Notes: generated by a model not told the origin, from the sequence alone. Shown: positions 7,042 through 15,336, numbered from the stretch's first letter. The stretch: DNA of 36,633 bases from an uncultured Candidatus Actinomarina sp. (GCA_902587025.1 CACIJJ010000009.1:1-36633), one strand, 5' to 3'. Translations and numbers: made by a program.

Positions 7042-9566
7042 TACGATTCATTTTTAATTGGAATAAAGGCAGATATTTCTTCTTCTTTTGAAAGCTTCAT
7101 AACCTTTACTCCTTGAGCAACTCTACTCATTTGTTTTATTTGTTTTACAGCACATCTTATTGCTGTTCCACCAGTACTCATAAGCATAACCTCTGTATCT
7201 TCATCAACGGGTCCTGCGCCAATTAAATCTCCTTTGGCTTCCGTAACCTTAAGAGCCTTGACTCCGAGTCCTCCTCTTCCAGCTCTTCTGAATTCATCTA
7301 ATTTTGTACGCTTTCCATACCCTTTGGCCGTAATAAATAAGAGTGTTTCCTCTCTGGATGTTGCTGCACCTACAACCTTGTCCCCTTCACGAAGTTTTAT
7401 TCCTCTAACTCCCATTGCTGATCTACCTTGGGCTTTGAGATTGTTTTCATCAAATCTTATTGCTTGTCCCTTCTGGGAAACAAGTATTATGTCTTCTTTA
7501 CCAGACGTTGTTTTTACAGAAACAACTTTGTCACCATCCTTTAGCTTTATGGCTTGTAATGATTTATAGTTTGAATCAAAATCTTTAAATTTTGATTTTT
7601 TTACCGTTCCTTTCTCAGTCATTATTAATAAGAATTTTTCTGTTTCATAGTCCCTTGTGTCAATTATTGTCTGAACTTTTTCATCTTGTCCCATTGAAAG
7701 TACATTGTGAATTAAAGATCCTTTTGCAGTCCTATTTGTTTTTGGAATTTCATGTGCCTTGGCTCTGTATACTTTTCCGTTGTCTGTAAAGAAAAGTAAA
7801 TAAGAGTGAACAGATGTTGAAAGGAGGTGCTCAATTACGTCTTCCTCTGAAGAAGCTGCTTTAACACCCTTACCTCCTCTACCTTGTTTTTTATAGGAGG
7901 TTGAAGGAACTGATTTTATATAACCTTCAGATGAGATGGAAACAATAATTTCCTCGTCTTCAATTAAATCTTCAATTTTTACCTCGCCAACATCTGGAAC
8001 AATTCTGGATCTTCTTTCATCACCAAACTTGTCCGTTATTGCATCAAGCTCTTCAATAAGTATTTGATTTTGTTTCGCTCTACTTTTTAATATTGCTGTA
8101 AGGTCTTTAATTGTTTCTTTGAGTTCTTTCTTTTCATCTTCGAGCTTTTCTTTTTCCAATGCAGTTAACCTTCTTAGGGGCATATCAAGGATGTGTGTTG
8201 CCTGAATTTCTGATAATTTAAATTTACTCATCAGTGATTTTCTTGCTACCTCCACATCTTTGGAAGATTTAATGACTTTTATTATTTGATCGATTTTATT
8301 CAATGCAAGCAATAAGCCATCAACGATATGTAACCGTGCTTTTGCCTTTTCAAGTCTGTATTTAGATCTTCTTTGAATTACATCTATTTGATGATCAATG
8401 TAGTATCTAATAAGTTCGGGAACCGATAGTACTTTAGGCACTCCTTCAACAAGGGCTACTGAATTAACTGAAAAAGTATCTTGAAGTTGTGTAAATTTAA
8501 AAAGATCATTTAACACAACTTGTGGTACGGCGTCTCTCTTTAACTCAACAACGAGTCTGGTTCCGTTTCTGTCACTACTTTCATTCCTTAAGTCTGAGAC
8601 TCCGGTTAATTTTTTGTCCTGAACCAAAGATGCTATTTTTTCCATAATTCTGTCAATTGAAGCCTGATACGGAAGCTCTTTAACAATAATTGCAGATCTA
8701 CCTTTTCCTAATTCTTCTATGTCTGCAACAGCTCGAAGTTTTATAGACCCTCTACCTTTAAGTATTGCTTCTTTTATCGTGGGGGTATCTACAATTAATC
8801 CTCCTGTAGGAAAATCTGGACCTTTTATTATTTTTAAATAATCTCGTGGTTTGGGGTCTTTTGTTTTTAATGTAAATTTAACTGCCTCTGTAATCTCTTT
8901 CAGGTTGTAGGGTGGCATATTTGTTGCCATAGCAACTGCGATACCCTCAGCCCCATTAATTAAAAGGTTTGGAAATCTTCCAGGTAATACTTTTGGTTCG
9001 CTTGTCTCTCCGGAATAATTAGGCTCAAAGTCTACTGTCTCTTCGTCAATCCCATCTAATAGCTGTGAAGACAGGGAAGACATTCTAGACTCTGTATACC
9101 TCATAGCAGCAGGTGGATCGTCGGGGGTTCCAAAGTTGCCCTGTGGTTCAATCAGGGGGTATCTAGTACTAAAATTTTGTCCCAACCTTACTAAGGTTCC
9201 GTATATAGCGTCGTTTCCATGTGGATGATAGTTACCCATAACATCACCTACAACTTTAGAACACTTTCTGAAAGGTCCTGTTGGTCTAATTCCTGTTTCA
9301 TACATTGAGTATAAAATTCTTCTTTGTACTGGTTTTAATCCATCCTTTACATCTGGAAGAGCTCTGGAAACAATAACCGACATAGCATAATCTAAGAATG
9401 ACTTGGAGATTTCATCTTCAACAGCAATTGAACCGTTTAGTGTATCAGATTTAATTGTTGGTTTTTTCTTTGTAGCAGTAGCGGTTTTCGATTTCTTGGC
9501 TGCTGGTTTCTTTGCTGCTGGTTTCTTTGCTGCTGGTTTCTTTGCTGCTGGTTTCTTTGCTGCCAT
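7041..9566 (-). CDS. gyrA: DNA gyrase subunit A
   Basis: An 841-residue subunit of the ATP-dependent topoisomerase that introduces negative supercoils. The catalytic tyrosine is Tyr157 in AAMRYTES. The C-terminal DNA-wrapping domain has a GyrA box, QGRGGKG at 561-567, which separates true gyrase from topoisomerase IV. Two features are unusual. First, residues 1-37 form a Lys/Ala/Pro-rich extension with AAKKP repeated, encoded by exact 15-bp repeats. Second, the quinolone-determining loop reads HPHGNDAIYG (114-123), so the places equal to E. coli Ser83 and Asp87 are Asp119 and Gly123. The ATG begins one base after the gyrB stop. Confidence 0.97.
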   Translation of the reverse strand: MAAKKPAAKKPAAKKPAAKKPAAKKSKTATATKKKPTIKSDTLNGSIAVEDEISKSFLDYAMSVIVSRALPDVKDGLKPVQRRILYSMYETGIRPTGPFRKCSKVVGDVMGNYHPHGNDAIYGTLVRLGQNFSTRYPLIEPQGNFGTPDDPPAAMRYTESRMSSLSSQLLDGIDEETVDFEPNYSGETSEPKVLPGRFPNLLINGAEGIAVAMATNMPPYNLKEITEAVKFTLKTKDPKPRDYLKIIKGPDFPTGGLIVDTPTIKEAILKGRGSIKLRAVADIEELGKGRSAIIVKELPYQASIDRIMEKIASLVQDKKLTGVSDLRNESSDRNGTRLVVELKRDAVPQVVLNDLFKFTQLQDTFSVNSVALVEGVPKVLSVPELIRYYIDHQIDVIQRRSKYRLEKAKARLHIVDGLLLALNKIDQIIKVIKSSKDVEVARKSLMSKFKLSEIQATHILDMPLRRLTALEKEKLEDEKKELKETIKDLTAILKSRAKQNQILIEELDAITDKFGDERRSRIVPDVGEVKIEDLIEDEEIIVSISSEGYIKSVPSTSYKKQGRGGKGVKAASSEEDVIEHLLSTSVHSYLLFFTDNGKVYRAKAHEIPKTNRTAKGSLIHNVLSMGQDEKVQTIIDTRDYETEKFLLIMTEKGTVKKSKFKDFDSNYKSLQAIKLKDGDKVVSVKTTSGKEDIILVSQKGQAIRFDENNLKAQGRSAMGVRGIKLREGDKVVGAATSREETLLFITAKGYGKRTKLDEFRRAGRGGLGVKALKVTEAKGDLIGAGPVDEDTEVMLMSTGGTAIRCAVKQIKQMSRVAQGVKVMKLSKEEEISAFIPIKNES
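9499..9558. repeat. Four perfect 15-bp tandem repeats at the 5' end of gyrA
   Basis: On the plus strand the unit GCTGCTGGTTTCTTT occurs four times in direct succession, followed by the beginning of a fifth. On the coding strand it gives the AAKKP repeats in the N-terminal extension of GyrA. Because the unit is a multiple of three, gain or loss by slippage would change the length of the tail without breaking the frame. Confidence 0.95.
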
Positions 9567-9567
9567 G

Positions 9568-11490
9568 TTATACGTCCAAGAACCTTACATCTTTGGCGTT
9601 TTCCTCAATGAAAGTCTTTCTTTTTGCAACGTCGTTACCCATTAGTATTTCAAACATGTTTGCTGCTCTAGCTTCAGCTGCCTTTCCATCAGCAATGCTT
9701 ACTTTTATAAGAGTTCTACTTTCTGGATTCATTGCAGTGTCCCAAAGCTCTCCTGCATTCATTTCTCCAAGACCTTTGAATCTGCTGATATCAAATTTCT
9801 TATTTTTGTTTTCTTTTTTAAAATTTTCAAGGGCTTGATCGTCTTTCAAATAATTTATTGAACCAGAAGACTTAGTTCTATAAAGTGGAGGTTCGGAGAT
9901 CCAAACCTTTCCTTCTTTAATGAGTCCGGGCATAAATTTAAAGAAGAATGTTAACAACAAGGTTCTAATATGGGCACCATCAACGTCTGCATCTGTTAAA
10001 AATATAATTTTGTCATACCTTGATTCTTCTCCGTTATATTCGGCTTTTATTCCTGTTCCGATTGCCTTGATAAGAGAACTTATTTCTTCATTTTGTAAAG
10101 CTCTGTTCTCTGTAACTTTTTGAACATTAATAATTTTTCCTCTAATTGGAAGAATTGCTTGTGTTCTTGAGTCTCTTGCTTGCTTGGCGGGACCAGCAGC
10201 AGAATCTCCCTCTACAATAAATAATTCACTTTCTGATGGATCTGTTGAAGAACAGTCTGCCAGCTTTCCTGGAAGGCCTGATGTTTCAAGTATGCTTTTT
10301 CTTTTAGTAAGCTCTCTTGCTTTCTTTGCACTCATTCTTGCTTTTGCCGCAATAGCGCACCTCTCGACAATAGCTCGTCCTTCTTTTGTATTTTTTGAAA
10401 GCCATTTTGGAAATTCTTGGTTTACTAATACTTGTACTTTAGATTTCATTTCGGTGTTCCCAAGTTTTGTTTTTGTTTGGCCTTCAAATTGTGGTTCTTT
10501 CACCCTTACAGAAACAACACCTGTTAAGCCTTCTCTTATATCATCGCCTGTTAAAGAAATATCAGAGTGAAGATTTCTAGATTTAGCAAAATCGTTTATT
10601 GCTTTAGTAACTGCTGTTCTAAGACCTTCTTCGTGAGTTCCTCCTTCAAGAGTGTGTATGTTGTTTGCAAAGCTTTTTATATTTACGTCGTCTTCGTTTT
10701 TCCACTGCATTGCAACTTCTATTTCTGAGTCCTTGCTTTGATCTGAAAATGAAATTGTTTTTTCATGAAGAACCTCAAACCCCTCATTTAAATAATCAAC
10801 AAAATCAACTAAACCACCTTTATAAAAGAACTGTTCTTTTGTTGCTGGTTTTACTCTGTTGTCAGTTAGGTTAATCTTGAGGCCTTTGTTTAAAAATGCT
10901 GTTTGTCTCAATCTTTCCGAAACAATGTTGTATTCGAAAACCTGTGTTTCATCAAATATTTCTGGATCAGCCAAGAAGTTTATTTTTGTTCCTGTTTTTT
11001 TGGAAGCTTTTCCTTTTTTAATTTTTGAAGTCGGCTTTCCGTAATCAAAATTTTGATTCCATACATGTCCATCCCTTTCTACTTCAACCTTCACAAAAAC
11101 AGAAAGTGCGTTTACTACCGAAATACCAACTCCATGTAGACCGCCGCTTACTGTGTAGGCTCCTGACTCGAACTTTCCTCCAGCATGTAGTGTTGTTAAG
11201 ACGGTTGTTAGGGCAGATTTTTTTGTTTTAGGGTGGGGCTTTACGGGTATTCCGCTTCCATTGTCTTTTACTGTGACTGAGCCATTTTTTTCAAGCATTA
11301 CATCAATTTGAGTACACCTTCCCGCCATTGCCTCATCAACAGAGTTGTCCACAACTTCCCAAATTAGATGGTGGAGGCCGTTTGGTCCGGTCGAACCAAT
11401 ATACATTGCTGGTCTTTTTCTTACCGCTTCTAGACCTTCTAAGACCTTTATGTCTTTAGAATCATAGCTTTTTGAATCTTTTTTTGGCAC
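9568..11490 (-). CDS. gyrB: DNA gyrase subunit B
   Basis: A 640-residue ATPase subunit of gyrase. The start is GTG at 11490, with AGGAG about 5 nt upstream. GHKL ATP-binding motifs are seen in order: VVDNSVDEA, DNGSGIPV and GGLHGVGISVVNALS. The TOPRIM metal site has EGDSAAGPAKQARD and DADVDGAHIRTLL. The C-terminal RFKGLGEMNAGELW is complete. EGDSAAGPAKQARD differs slightly from the common EGDSAGGSAKxGRD form; the acidic residue is kept. The gene is separated from gyrA by one base. The usual recF is missing upstream; only a small DciA-like gene lies between dnaN and gyrB. Confidence 0.97.
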   Translation of the reverse strand: MPKKDSKSYDSKDIKVLEGLEAVRKRPAMYIGSTGPNGLHHLIWEVVDNSVDEAMAGRCTQIDVMLEKNGSVTVKDNGSGIPVKPHPKTKKSALTTVLTTLHAGGKFESGAYTVSGGLHGVGISVVNALSVFVKVEVERDGHVWNQNFDYGKPTSKIKKGKASKKTGTKINFLADPEIFDETQVFEYNIVSERLRQTAFLNKGLKINLTDNRVKPATKEQFFYKGGLVDFVDYLNEGFEVLHEKTISFSDQSKDSEIEVAMQWKNEDDVNIKSFANNIHTLEGGTHEEGLRTAVTKAINDFAKSRNLHSDISLTGDDIREGLTGVVSVRVKEPQFEGQTKTKLGNTEMKSKVQVLVNQEFPKWLSKNTKEGRAIVERCAIAAKARMSAKKARELTKRKSILETSGLPGKLADCSSTDPSESELFIVEGDSAAGPAKQARDSRTQAILPIRGKIINVQKVTENRALQNEEISSLIKAIGTGIKAEYNGEESRYDKIIFLTDADVDGAHIRTLLLTFFFKFMPGLIKEGKVWISEPPLYRTKSSGSINYLKDDQALENFKKENKNKKFDISRFKGLGEMNAGELWDTAMNPESRTLIKVSIADGKAAEARAANMFEILMGNDVAKRKTFIEENAKDVRFLDV

Positions 11491-11567
11491 GGATCTCCTA
11501 AGATACGCTTCTTTTTTATATTAAGTACAGCCCCTTGCTGAACTCTTATTTTAGTAGAAATAGGTTA

Positions 11568-11858
11568 TTATTGTTGGCTATTTTGCAATTCAACACGTAT
11601 AGAATTCACCGAAAATCCAAGCTTTTTTTCTATATTGTTGATTATTTTTAGAGACTCCAGTTCGATTATGTCTTTTAGTCTTTTTGAGTCCACATAAATT
11701 ACAAGGCTATCATTAATTACTGGTCCTGAAGATATTTCGTCCTTCCAGGGGTAGGAAGAGTTATTAAGGTGTTTTTTAACTTGTTCTGATTTTTTAAAAT
11801 TTATTCCAACACTGTTTTCTTCAATGTTTATTTTTTCAGGTCCACTTGCTTGTTTCAC
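11568..11858 (-). CDS. DciA-like (DUF721) small protein
   Basis: A 96-residue protein with a GTG start that overlaps the dnaN stop by 4 nt (GTGA). The central part, YPWKDEISSGPVINDSLVIY, followed by a helix and LGFSVNSIRVEL, fits the DUF721/DciA core. That core normally has a W-x-x-x-[IV] segment, a short beta hairpin and a final beta strand ending in IRV. In actinobacteria this family lies between recF and gyrB (the Rv0004 position), which is this locus without recF. DciA proteins act as loaders or helpers of the replicative helicase in many bacteria. The assignment rests on position as well as on weak sequence likeness. Confidence 0.7.
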   Translation of the reverse strand: MKQASGPEKINIEENSVGINFKKSEQVKKHLNNSSYPWKDEISSGPVINDSLVIYVDSKRLKDIIELESLKIINNIEKKLGFSVNSIRVELQNSQQ

Positions 11859-12970
11859 GAGGCTCTTACTGGCATTAAGAGATATTTATAGTTCTCTGAT
11901 TCTCCTTGTACTACTACCGGTTTTTCGTTTCCAGAGAATCTAATGTAAACCTTGTTGCCTTCTAAAACTTCGATGCCTTGAATTAAGAAATTCGGATTGA
12001 AAGACATTTGAAAGCCTTTTATATCCCCTGTTTCAACACCAAGAATTTTTATATTTAAGCTTTCGTTTCCACCACCAACGTCTTTATTAAGTGTCGTGAT
12101 TGTTAATTTTTCGTTGTTTTCAAAAATAAAGGTTACGGGTATATACCCCTCAGCAACGACAGTAGAGCGATCAAGACTTTCTAATATTTCTTTCTTGTCA
12201 ATCTCTGCTGTAAACAGTGTTTCTTTTGGAAAAAGGTTTTGATATTCTGGAAAAGTTCCTTCTACTTTTCTTAATGAGGCGAAGTATTTGTCATTAAAAA
12301 AGTAAAGATCTTTTTCGTTTGAATTAATGTTTAGTGTTTCTTCTTCATTTTCAAAAAGCCTAATTACTTCGCTTAACGATTTAAATGAAATAATTCCCAC
12401 ATCGTTTATTGGGAAGTTGCTAATTTGTTGTGTGGCTAATCTATAACTGTCTGTTGCTGCTAGTTCTGTTTTTTCGTCTTGATTGTTGAAATAAACACCT
12501 GTTAACACGGGTCTTCCACCCTCTGGAGTAGAAGCAATACCTACGTTCTTCAACGAATCAAACAACTCTGAAACCAACACTTCTTGTGTTTGATCGTCTT
12601 TTTCGTGTTTTTTCAGGAATGCTTCTGGATAGTCTTGGTCTTCCAGTTTTCTTAAAGTGAAGTCTAATGATTTGGTTTCTATTTTTAATTCGCTTCCTAC
12701 ATCAGAAAAGACAACCTCTCCCTCGGGAAGTTTTCTTACAATTTCTGATAGTTTATTTGAATTAACAAGACACCTTCCTTCAACATCTACGCCAACAACT
12801 ATCTTTGACTTAATTGTTATATCTAGATCAGAACCTATAACCTCTAGAAAACCATCTGAAGCGTGAAGATAAAGACCTGTTAGGGCGGGTGTTGAAGGTC
12901 TGGGATTAACAACTCGAGAAACAGAAGAAACTACTTCCTTTAATACGCTTGTTTGTGTTTTAAACTTCAT
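11855..12970 (-). CDS. dnaN: DNA polymerase III sliding clamp (beta subunit)
   Basis: A 371-residue clamp made of three repeated domains. The N-terminus MKFKTQTSVLKEVVSSVSRVV, the motif RPSTPALTGLYL (about 24-35), the second-domain GGRPVLTGVYF (near 156) and the C-terminal FSGNEKPVVVQGES followed by YLLMPVRAS are all typical. The clamp encircles DNA and tethers polymerase. Length is normal. The gene lies 126 nt downstream of dnaA on the same strand and overlaps the next gene by 4 nt. Confidence 0.97.
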   Translation of the reverse strand: MKFKTQTSVLKEVVSSVSRVVNPRPSTPALTGLYLHASDGFLEVIGSDLDITIKSKIVVGVDVEGRCLVNSNKLSEIVRKLPEGEVVFSDVGSELKIETKSLDFTLRKLEDQDYPEAFLKKHEKDDQTQEVLVSELFDSLKNVGIASTPEGGRPVLTGVYFNNQDEKTELAATDSYRLATQQISNFPINDVGIISFKSLSEVIRLFENEEETLNINSNEKDLYFFNDKYFASLRKVEGTFPEYQNLFPKETLFTAEIDKKEILESLDRSTVVAEGYIPVTFIFENNEKLTITTLNKDVGGGNESLNIKILGVETGDIKGFQMSFNPNFLIQGIEVLEGNKVYIRFSGNEKPVVVQGESENYKYLLMPVRAS

Positions 12971-13096
12971 ATTTAATCTTTTATAAATTTAATAGTAATA
13001 AGAACGTCTGACATGTATAAATAGAAAAAAAACCAATTTACAAAAAGGGTTTTAGAGGAGCAAAAAGACAACAAAACCGACAAAGAATCAACCAAC
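12971..13096. other. dnaA-dnaN intergenic region
   Basis: A 126-bp AT-rich gap. In many actinobacteria oriC lies in this gap, but here it is short and I find no TTATCCACA-like DnaA boxes or clear hairpin in it. It most likely holds the dnaN promoter; TATAAA on the minus strand 9 nt before the dnaN start is one candidate -10 element. Confidence 0.5.
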
Positions 13097-14392
13097 CTAT
13101 TTTATTGAGAGTGAACTGTCGAAATTGTTTATTTCTTTGATGACTAAAGGTGAGTCTTTAGATTTATCAATATAGCTTAAAACTGTTGAGTGGCTTCTAC
13201 CACCAAGATACAAACCTATTTGATTTAATGATAGATCTGTATGTTTCCTTGCCAGAGATGCAAAAAGCCTCCTAGACTCATTAACCTTCGATGTTCTGTT
13301 TTTTGAAGATATGAGGTTTTTATCAACTTGAAAAACCTTTGAAACATAATCTAATATTTGATCAGGACCAACAGACTCTACAAATCCCGACTTAGAAACA
13401 GAAATCAACTCCTTAATATAATCGAAATTACCCTTTCCTGTTTGTTTATTTATTAAGAGTTGGTTAACAATTCCGTTTATATCTCTAAAACTATCGACCC
13501 TTAACCCACTTATTTTTTTAATCTCTTCCTTAGAAAGCAAATAACCACCCTGTTCAACATTTGCTTTCTCAATTGCTTTAAGAAACATTTCTTCATCAGG
13601 TTTTTCAATGTCAGTAACTAAACCGTTTAAAATTCTTGAAATTAGGCGATCCGGAAAGCCTAAAAGTTTATTTGGTTTTTGATCTGAAACCAAAACAACC
13701 GCTTTCTGATTGTTTAAAAAATAATTAATAGTGTGGAAAAGCTCCTCTGAAACACCCTTTTTACCCATAAAAAACTGAATATCATCTACTAGTAAAATTT
13801 CGACAGACCTTATTTTTGATTTAAATATATCTATATCTTTATTTTTTATTCCTTGAATATATGAATCTAAAAAAGATTCAGAATCAATATAAAAAGAAGA
13901 GGGGTGAGCTTTTTCAATAGTTTTTAGAAGGTGTGTTTTACCAACCCCCGGAGATCCATAAACAAAAAGAGGGTTAAAACGTCCACCAGGATCTTTAACA
14001 ACATTTTTTGCTGCCGTTACTGAAAGATTATTAGTGGAGCCGACAAACATCTCGTCAAAAACAGATAAATCAGGCTGAACTTTTTTTATCTCTTCTTGAT
14101 TTTTTAATAGATCTTCATTTTTTTCTTCAAATTTATAGGCTTGAAAGTCTTTTTTCATATTCTTATCCAAAACAAAAACACATTCTTTAAATCCCGTGCT
14201 TATGTTGAATGTTTTTTTGATTTTTTTATATAGTTTTTTCTCAATTGATGATTTTACAAAGTCTGATCCTACGAAAATACTTAAAGAATCATTGTCAATT
14301 TCAAAATTTACTTGTTCTAACCAATATCTTTCAGTTTTAGATAAATCTAGTTTGTGTATTTCAGATTTAAACTCTTTAAGTAAATTACTCAT
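13097..14392 (-). CDS. dnaA: Chromosomal replication initiator DnaA
   Basis: A 431-residue initiator ATPase that binds DnaA boxes and opens the origin. The N-terminal domain (1-80) is followed by a short linker, the AAA+ domain with Walker A GSPGVGKTHLL and Walker B EILLVDDIQFF, and the C-terminal helix-turn-helix domain. The signature in that domain reads GGRSHSTV (397-404) instead of the usual GGRDHTTV/GGRDHSTV, so the base-contacting Asp is Ser400. The domain II linker is short compared with most actinobacterial DnaA proteins. The gene reads away from rpmH. TAGATT lies 7 nt before the ATG, suggesting a leaderless transcript. Confidence 0.96.
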   Translation of the reverse strand: MSNLLKEFKSEIHKLDLSKTERYWLEQVNFEIDNDSLSIFVGSDFVKSSIEKKLYKKIKKTFNISTGFKECVFVLDKNMKKDFQAYKFEEKNEDLLKNQEEIKKVQPDLSVFDEMFVGSTNNLSVTAAKNVVKDPGGRFNPLFVYGSPGVGKTHLLKTIEKAHPSSFYIDSESFLDSYIQGIKNKDIDIFKSKIRSVEILLVDDIQFFMGKKGVSEELFHTINYFLNNQKAVVLVSDQKPNKLLGFPDRLISRILNGLVTDIEKPDEEMFLKAIEKANVEQGGYLLSKEEIKKISGLRVDSFRDINGIVNQLLINKQTGKGNFDYIKELISVSKSGFVESVGPDQILDYVSKVFQVDKNLISSKNRTSKVNESRRLFASLARKHTDLSLNQIGLYLGGRSHSTVLSYIDKSKDSPLVIKEINNFDSSLSIK

Positions 14393-14399
14393 TCAGAAC

Positions 14400-14405
14400 A
14401 ATCTA
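14400..14405 (-). promoter_or_regulatory. Putative -10 element of dnaA
   Basis: The hexamer TAGATT on the minus strand ends 7 nt before the dnaA ATG. That spacing would place the transcription start at or next to the start codon. No ribosome-binding sequence and no good -35 hexamer are seen. The same arrangement recurs at several other genes of the window. Confidence 0.5.
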
Positions 14406-14556
14406 ATAAAACCCCTTCGGAAATCATAGAGTGGTAAAAACATATTAATTTTTAGAAAACAAACACACACCAACTAAAAACCCAACGATTGTTGAGTTTA
14501 TTAGAGGAAATAATAAGAAAAATAATAAGTGAATTTCAGATTATAAAACCTAGTTA

Positions 14557-14592
14557 GTTTTGTTTTCGCGAAGATGGTTTTGTTTTCGCGAA
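14557..14592. repeat. Direct repeat with TTCGCGAA core in the origin region
   Basis: The 16-mer GTTTTGTTTTCGCGAA occurs at 14557-14572 and again at 14577-14592, exactly 20 bp apart, or about two helical turns. Each copy ends in the self-complementary TTCGCGAA. The regular spacing suggests two same-face binding sites for a protein, either an initiator at the origin or a regulator of rpmH, whose -35 element starts 20 bp downstream. Confidence 0.8.
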
Positions 14593-14611
14593 CTTTTAAA
14601 TTAAATATTAA

Positions 14612-14640
14612 TTTACTTTGTTTAAATAATTTTTTAATAT
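14612..14640 (+). promoter_or_regulatory. Putative rpmH promoter
   Basis: TTTACT at 14612-14617 and TAATAT at 14635-14640 are separated by 17 bp, and each matches four of six consensus positions. Transcription would start near 14647, leaving a short leader containing the ribosome site AGGA at 14654-14657 before the rpmH ATG. Confidence 0.55.
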
Positions 14641-14663
14641 ATTGTGTTTAAACAGGAAGAAAA

Positions 14664-14798
14664 ATGAAAAGAACTTATCAACCTAGTAATAGAAAAAGAA
14701 GTAGAAAACACGGTTTTAGATCGAGAATGAGCACCAGAGCTGGCAGAGAAATTCTTAAAAGAAGAAGAAGAAAAGGTAGAAAAACAATTTCTGCATAA
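14664..14798 (+). CDS. rpmH: 50S ribosomal protein L34
   Basis: A 44-residue, very basic protein beginning [20 protein letters not shown] and ending RKGRKTISA, the standard L34 sequence and length. AGGA stands 6 nt before the ATG. It is the first gene of the rightward origin operon; rnpA begins 5 nt after its stop, the conserved bacterial arrangement. Confidence 0.97.
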   Translation: MKRTYQPSNRKRSRKHGFRSRMSTRAGREILKRRRRKGRKTISA

Positions 14799-14803
14799 GC
14801 TAA

Positions 14804-15127
14804 TTGGTTAGATTTACTGCACTGAATAAGAAAAATGATTTTTTCAGACTGAAAAAAGAAACAAATTGTTTTACTGAAAAAGGATTAAGGGTTTATATAG
14901 AGAAAAACCAAGAAAAAGTTTCAAGACTTGGTATAAGCATCTCAAGTAAGCAGACAACCGCAGTAGAACGTAATAAATTTAAAAGAAGGATTAAAGAGGC
15001 AGTTAGGGGTTTAGAAGATAAAGAAAGTTTTGATATTTATATTATTGGATCGAAAAAAAACTTAAATTTAAAGATTTTAGAAATACAAAAAATAATTTCT
15101 TCTCATCCCAAACTAATTAAAAAATGA
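14804..15127 (+). CDS. rnpA: Ribonuclease P protein component
   Basis: A 107-residue basic protein that helps the RNase P RNA mature tRNA 5' ends. The start is most likely TTG at 14804, because the N-terminus VRFTALNKKNDFFRLKK then aligns with the family opening and there is no better codon. The hallmark segment AVERNKFKRRIKEAVR (about 49-64) corresponds to the RNR motif that contacts RNA. The last codons overlap yidD by 4 nt (ATGA). Confidence 0.93.
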   Translation: MVRFTALNKKNDFFRLKKETNCFTEKGLRVYIEKNQEKVSRLGISISSKQTTAVERNKFKRRIKEAVRGLEDKESFDIYIIGSKKNLNLKILEIQKIISSHPKLIKK

Positions 15128-15336
15128 AGATAACAAACATTTTGTTTACAGTGTTTCGTTCACTGCTCGGGCTCTTTGGCATTGGTCAGGGAAATTGTTT
15201 ATATTACCCAACCTGTTCGAACGCCATAAGAGAAAGCTTTGAAAATAAAGGTTTAATTAGGACTCTCCCTGTTTTTATAGAAAGGGTTTATAAATGTAAT
15301 CTCGTATATAGAAAGTTTGGTAAAAATTGGCAATAA
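15124..15336 (+). CDS. yidD: Membrane protein insertion efficiency factor YidD
   Basis: A 70-residue small protein with the YidD signature NCLYYPTCSNAIRESFENKG (about 25-44), preceded by an amphipathic N-terminal segment. YidD assists YidC-dependent insertion of membrane proteins and lies between rnpA and yidC in most bacteria, as here. It overlaps rnpA by 4 nt and yidC by 10 nt. Confidence 0.93.
   Translation: MKITNILFTVFRSLLGLFGIGQGNCLYYPTCSNAIRESFENKGLIRTLPVFIERVYKCNLVYRKFGKNWQ

Larger units (their letters stand above)
14393..14663. other. Putative replication origin (oriC) between dnaA and rpmH
   Basis: This 271-bp gap is where gene direction switches: dnaA-dnaN-gyrBA run left, and rpmH through parB run right. 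Together with the adjacent parS and parAB this marks the likely origin. It contains an imperfect inverted repeat at 14478-14499 (9-nt arms around GATT with one mismatch), a 20-bp direct repeat at 14557-14592, and a very AT-rich segment at about 14593-14643 that could be the unwinding element. Canonical TTATNCACA boxes are not visible. Confidence 0.6.

Noticed and set aside
9403-9838. Open frames on the plus strand opposite gyrA and gyrB
   Set aside because: They are shadows of the conserved gyrase genes on the minus strand; their hydrophobic repeats are the complement of the Lys/Ala repeat.
11345-11353. DnaA-box-like TTGTCCACA
   Set aside because: It encodes the invariant VVDNSVDE segment of GyrB, stands alone, and is 3 kb from the putative origin.
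11851-11866. Half parS (TGTTTCACG) at the dnaN/DciA-like junction
   Set aside because: Only one arm matches; the second half diverges, and the bases encode the overlapping start and stop codons.
14478-14499. Imperfect inverted repeat in the origin as a terminator
   Set aside because: No T-tract follows on either strand and no gene ends here; kept only as a possible origin structure.
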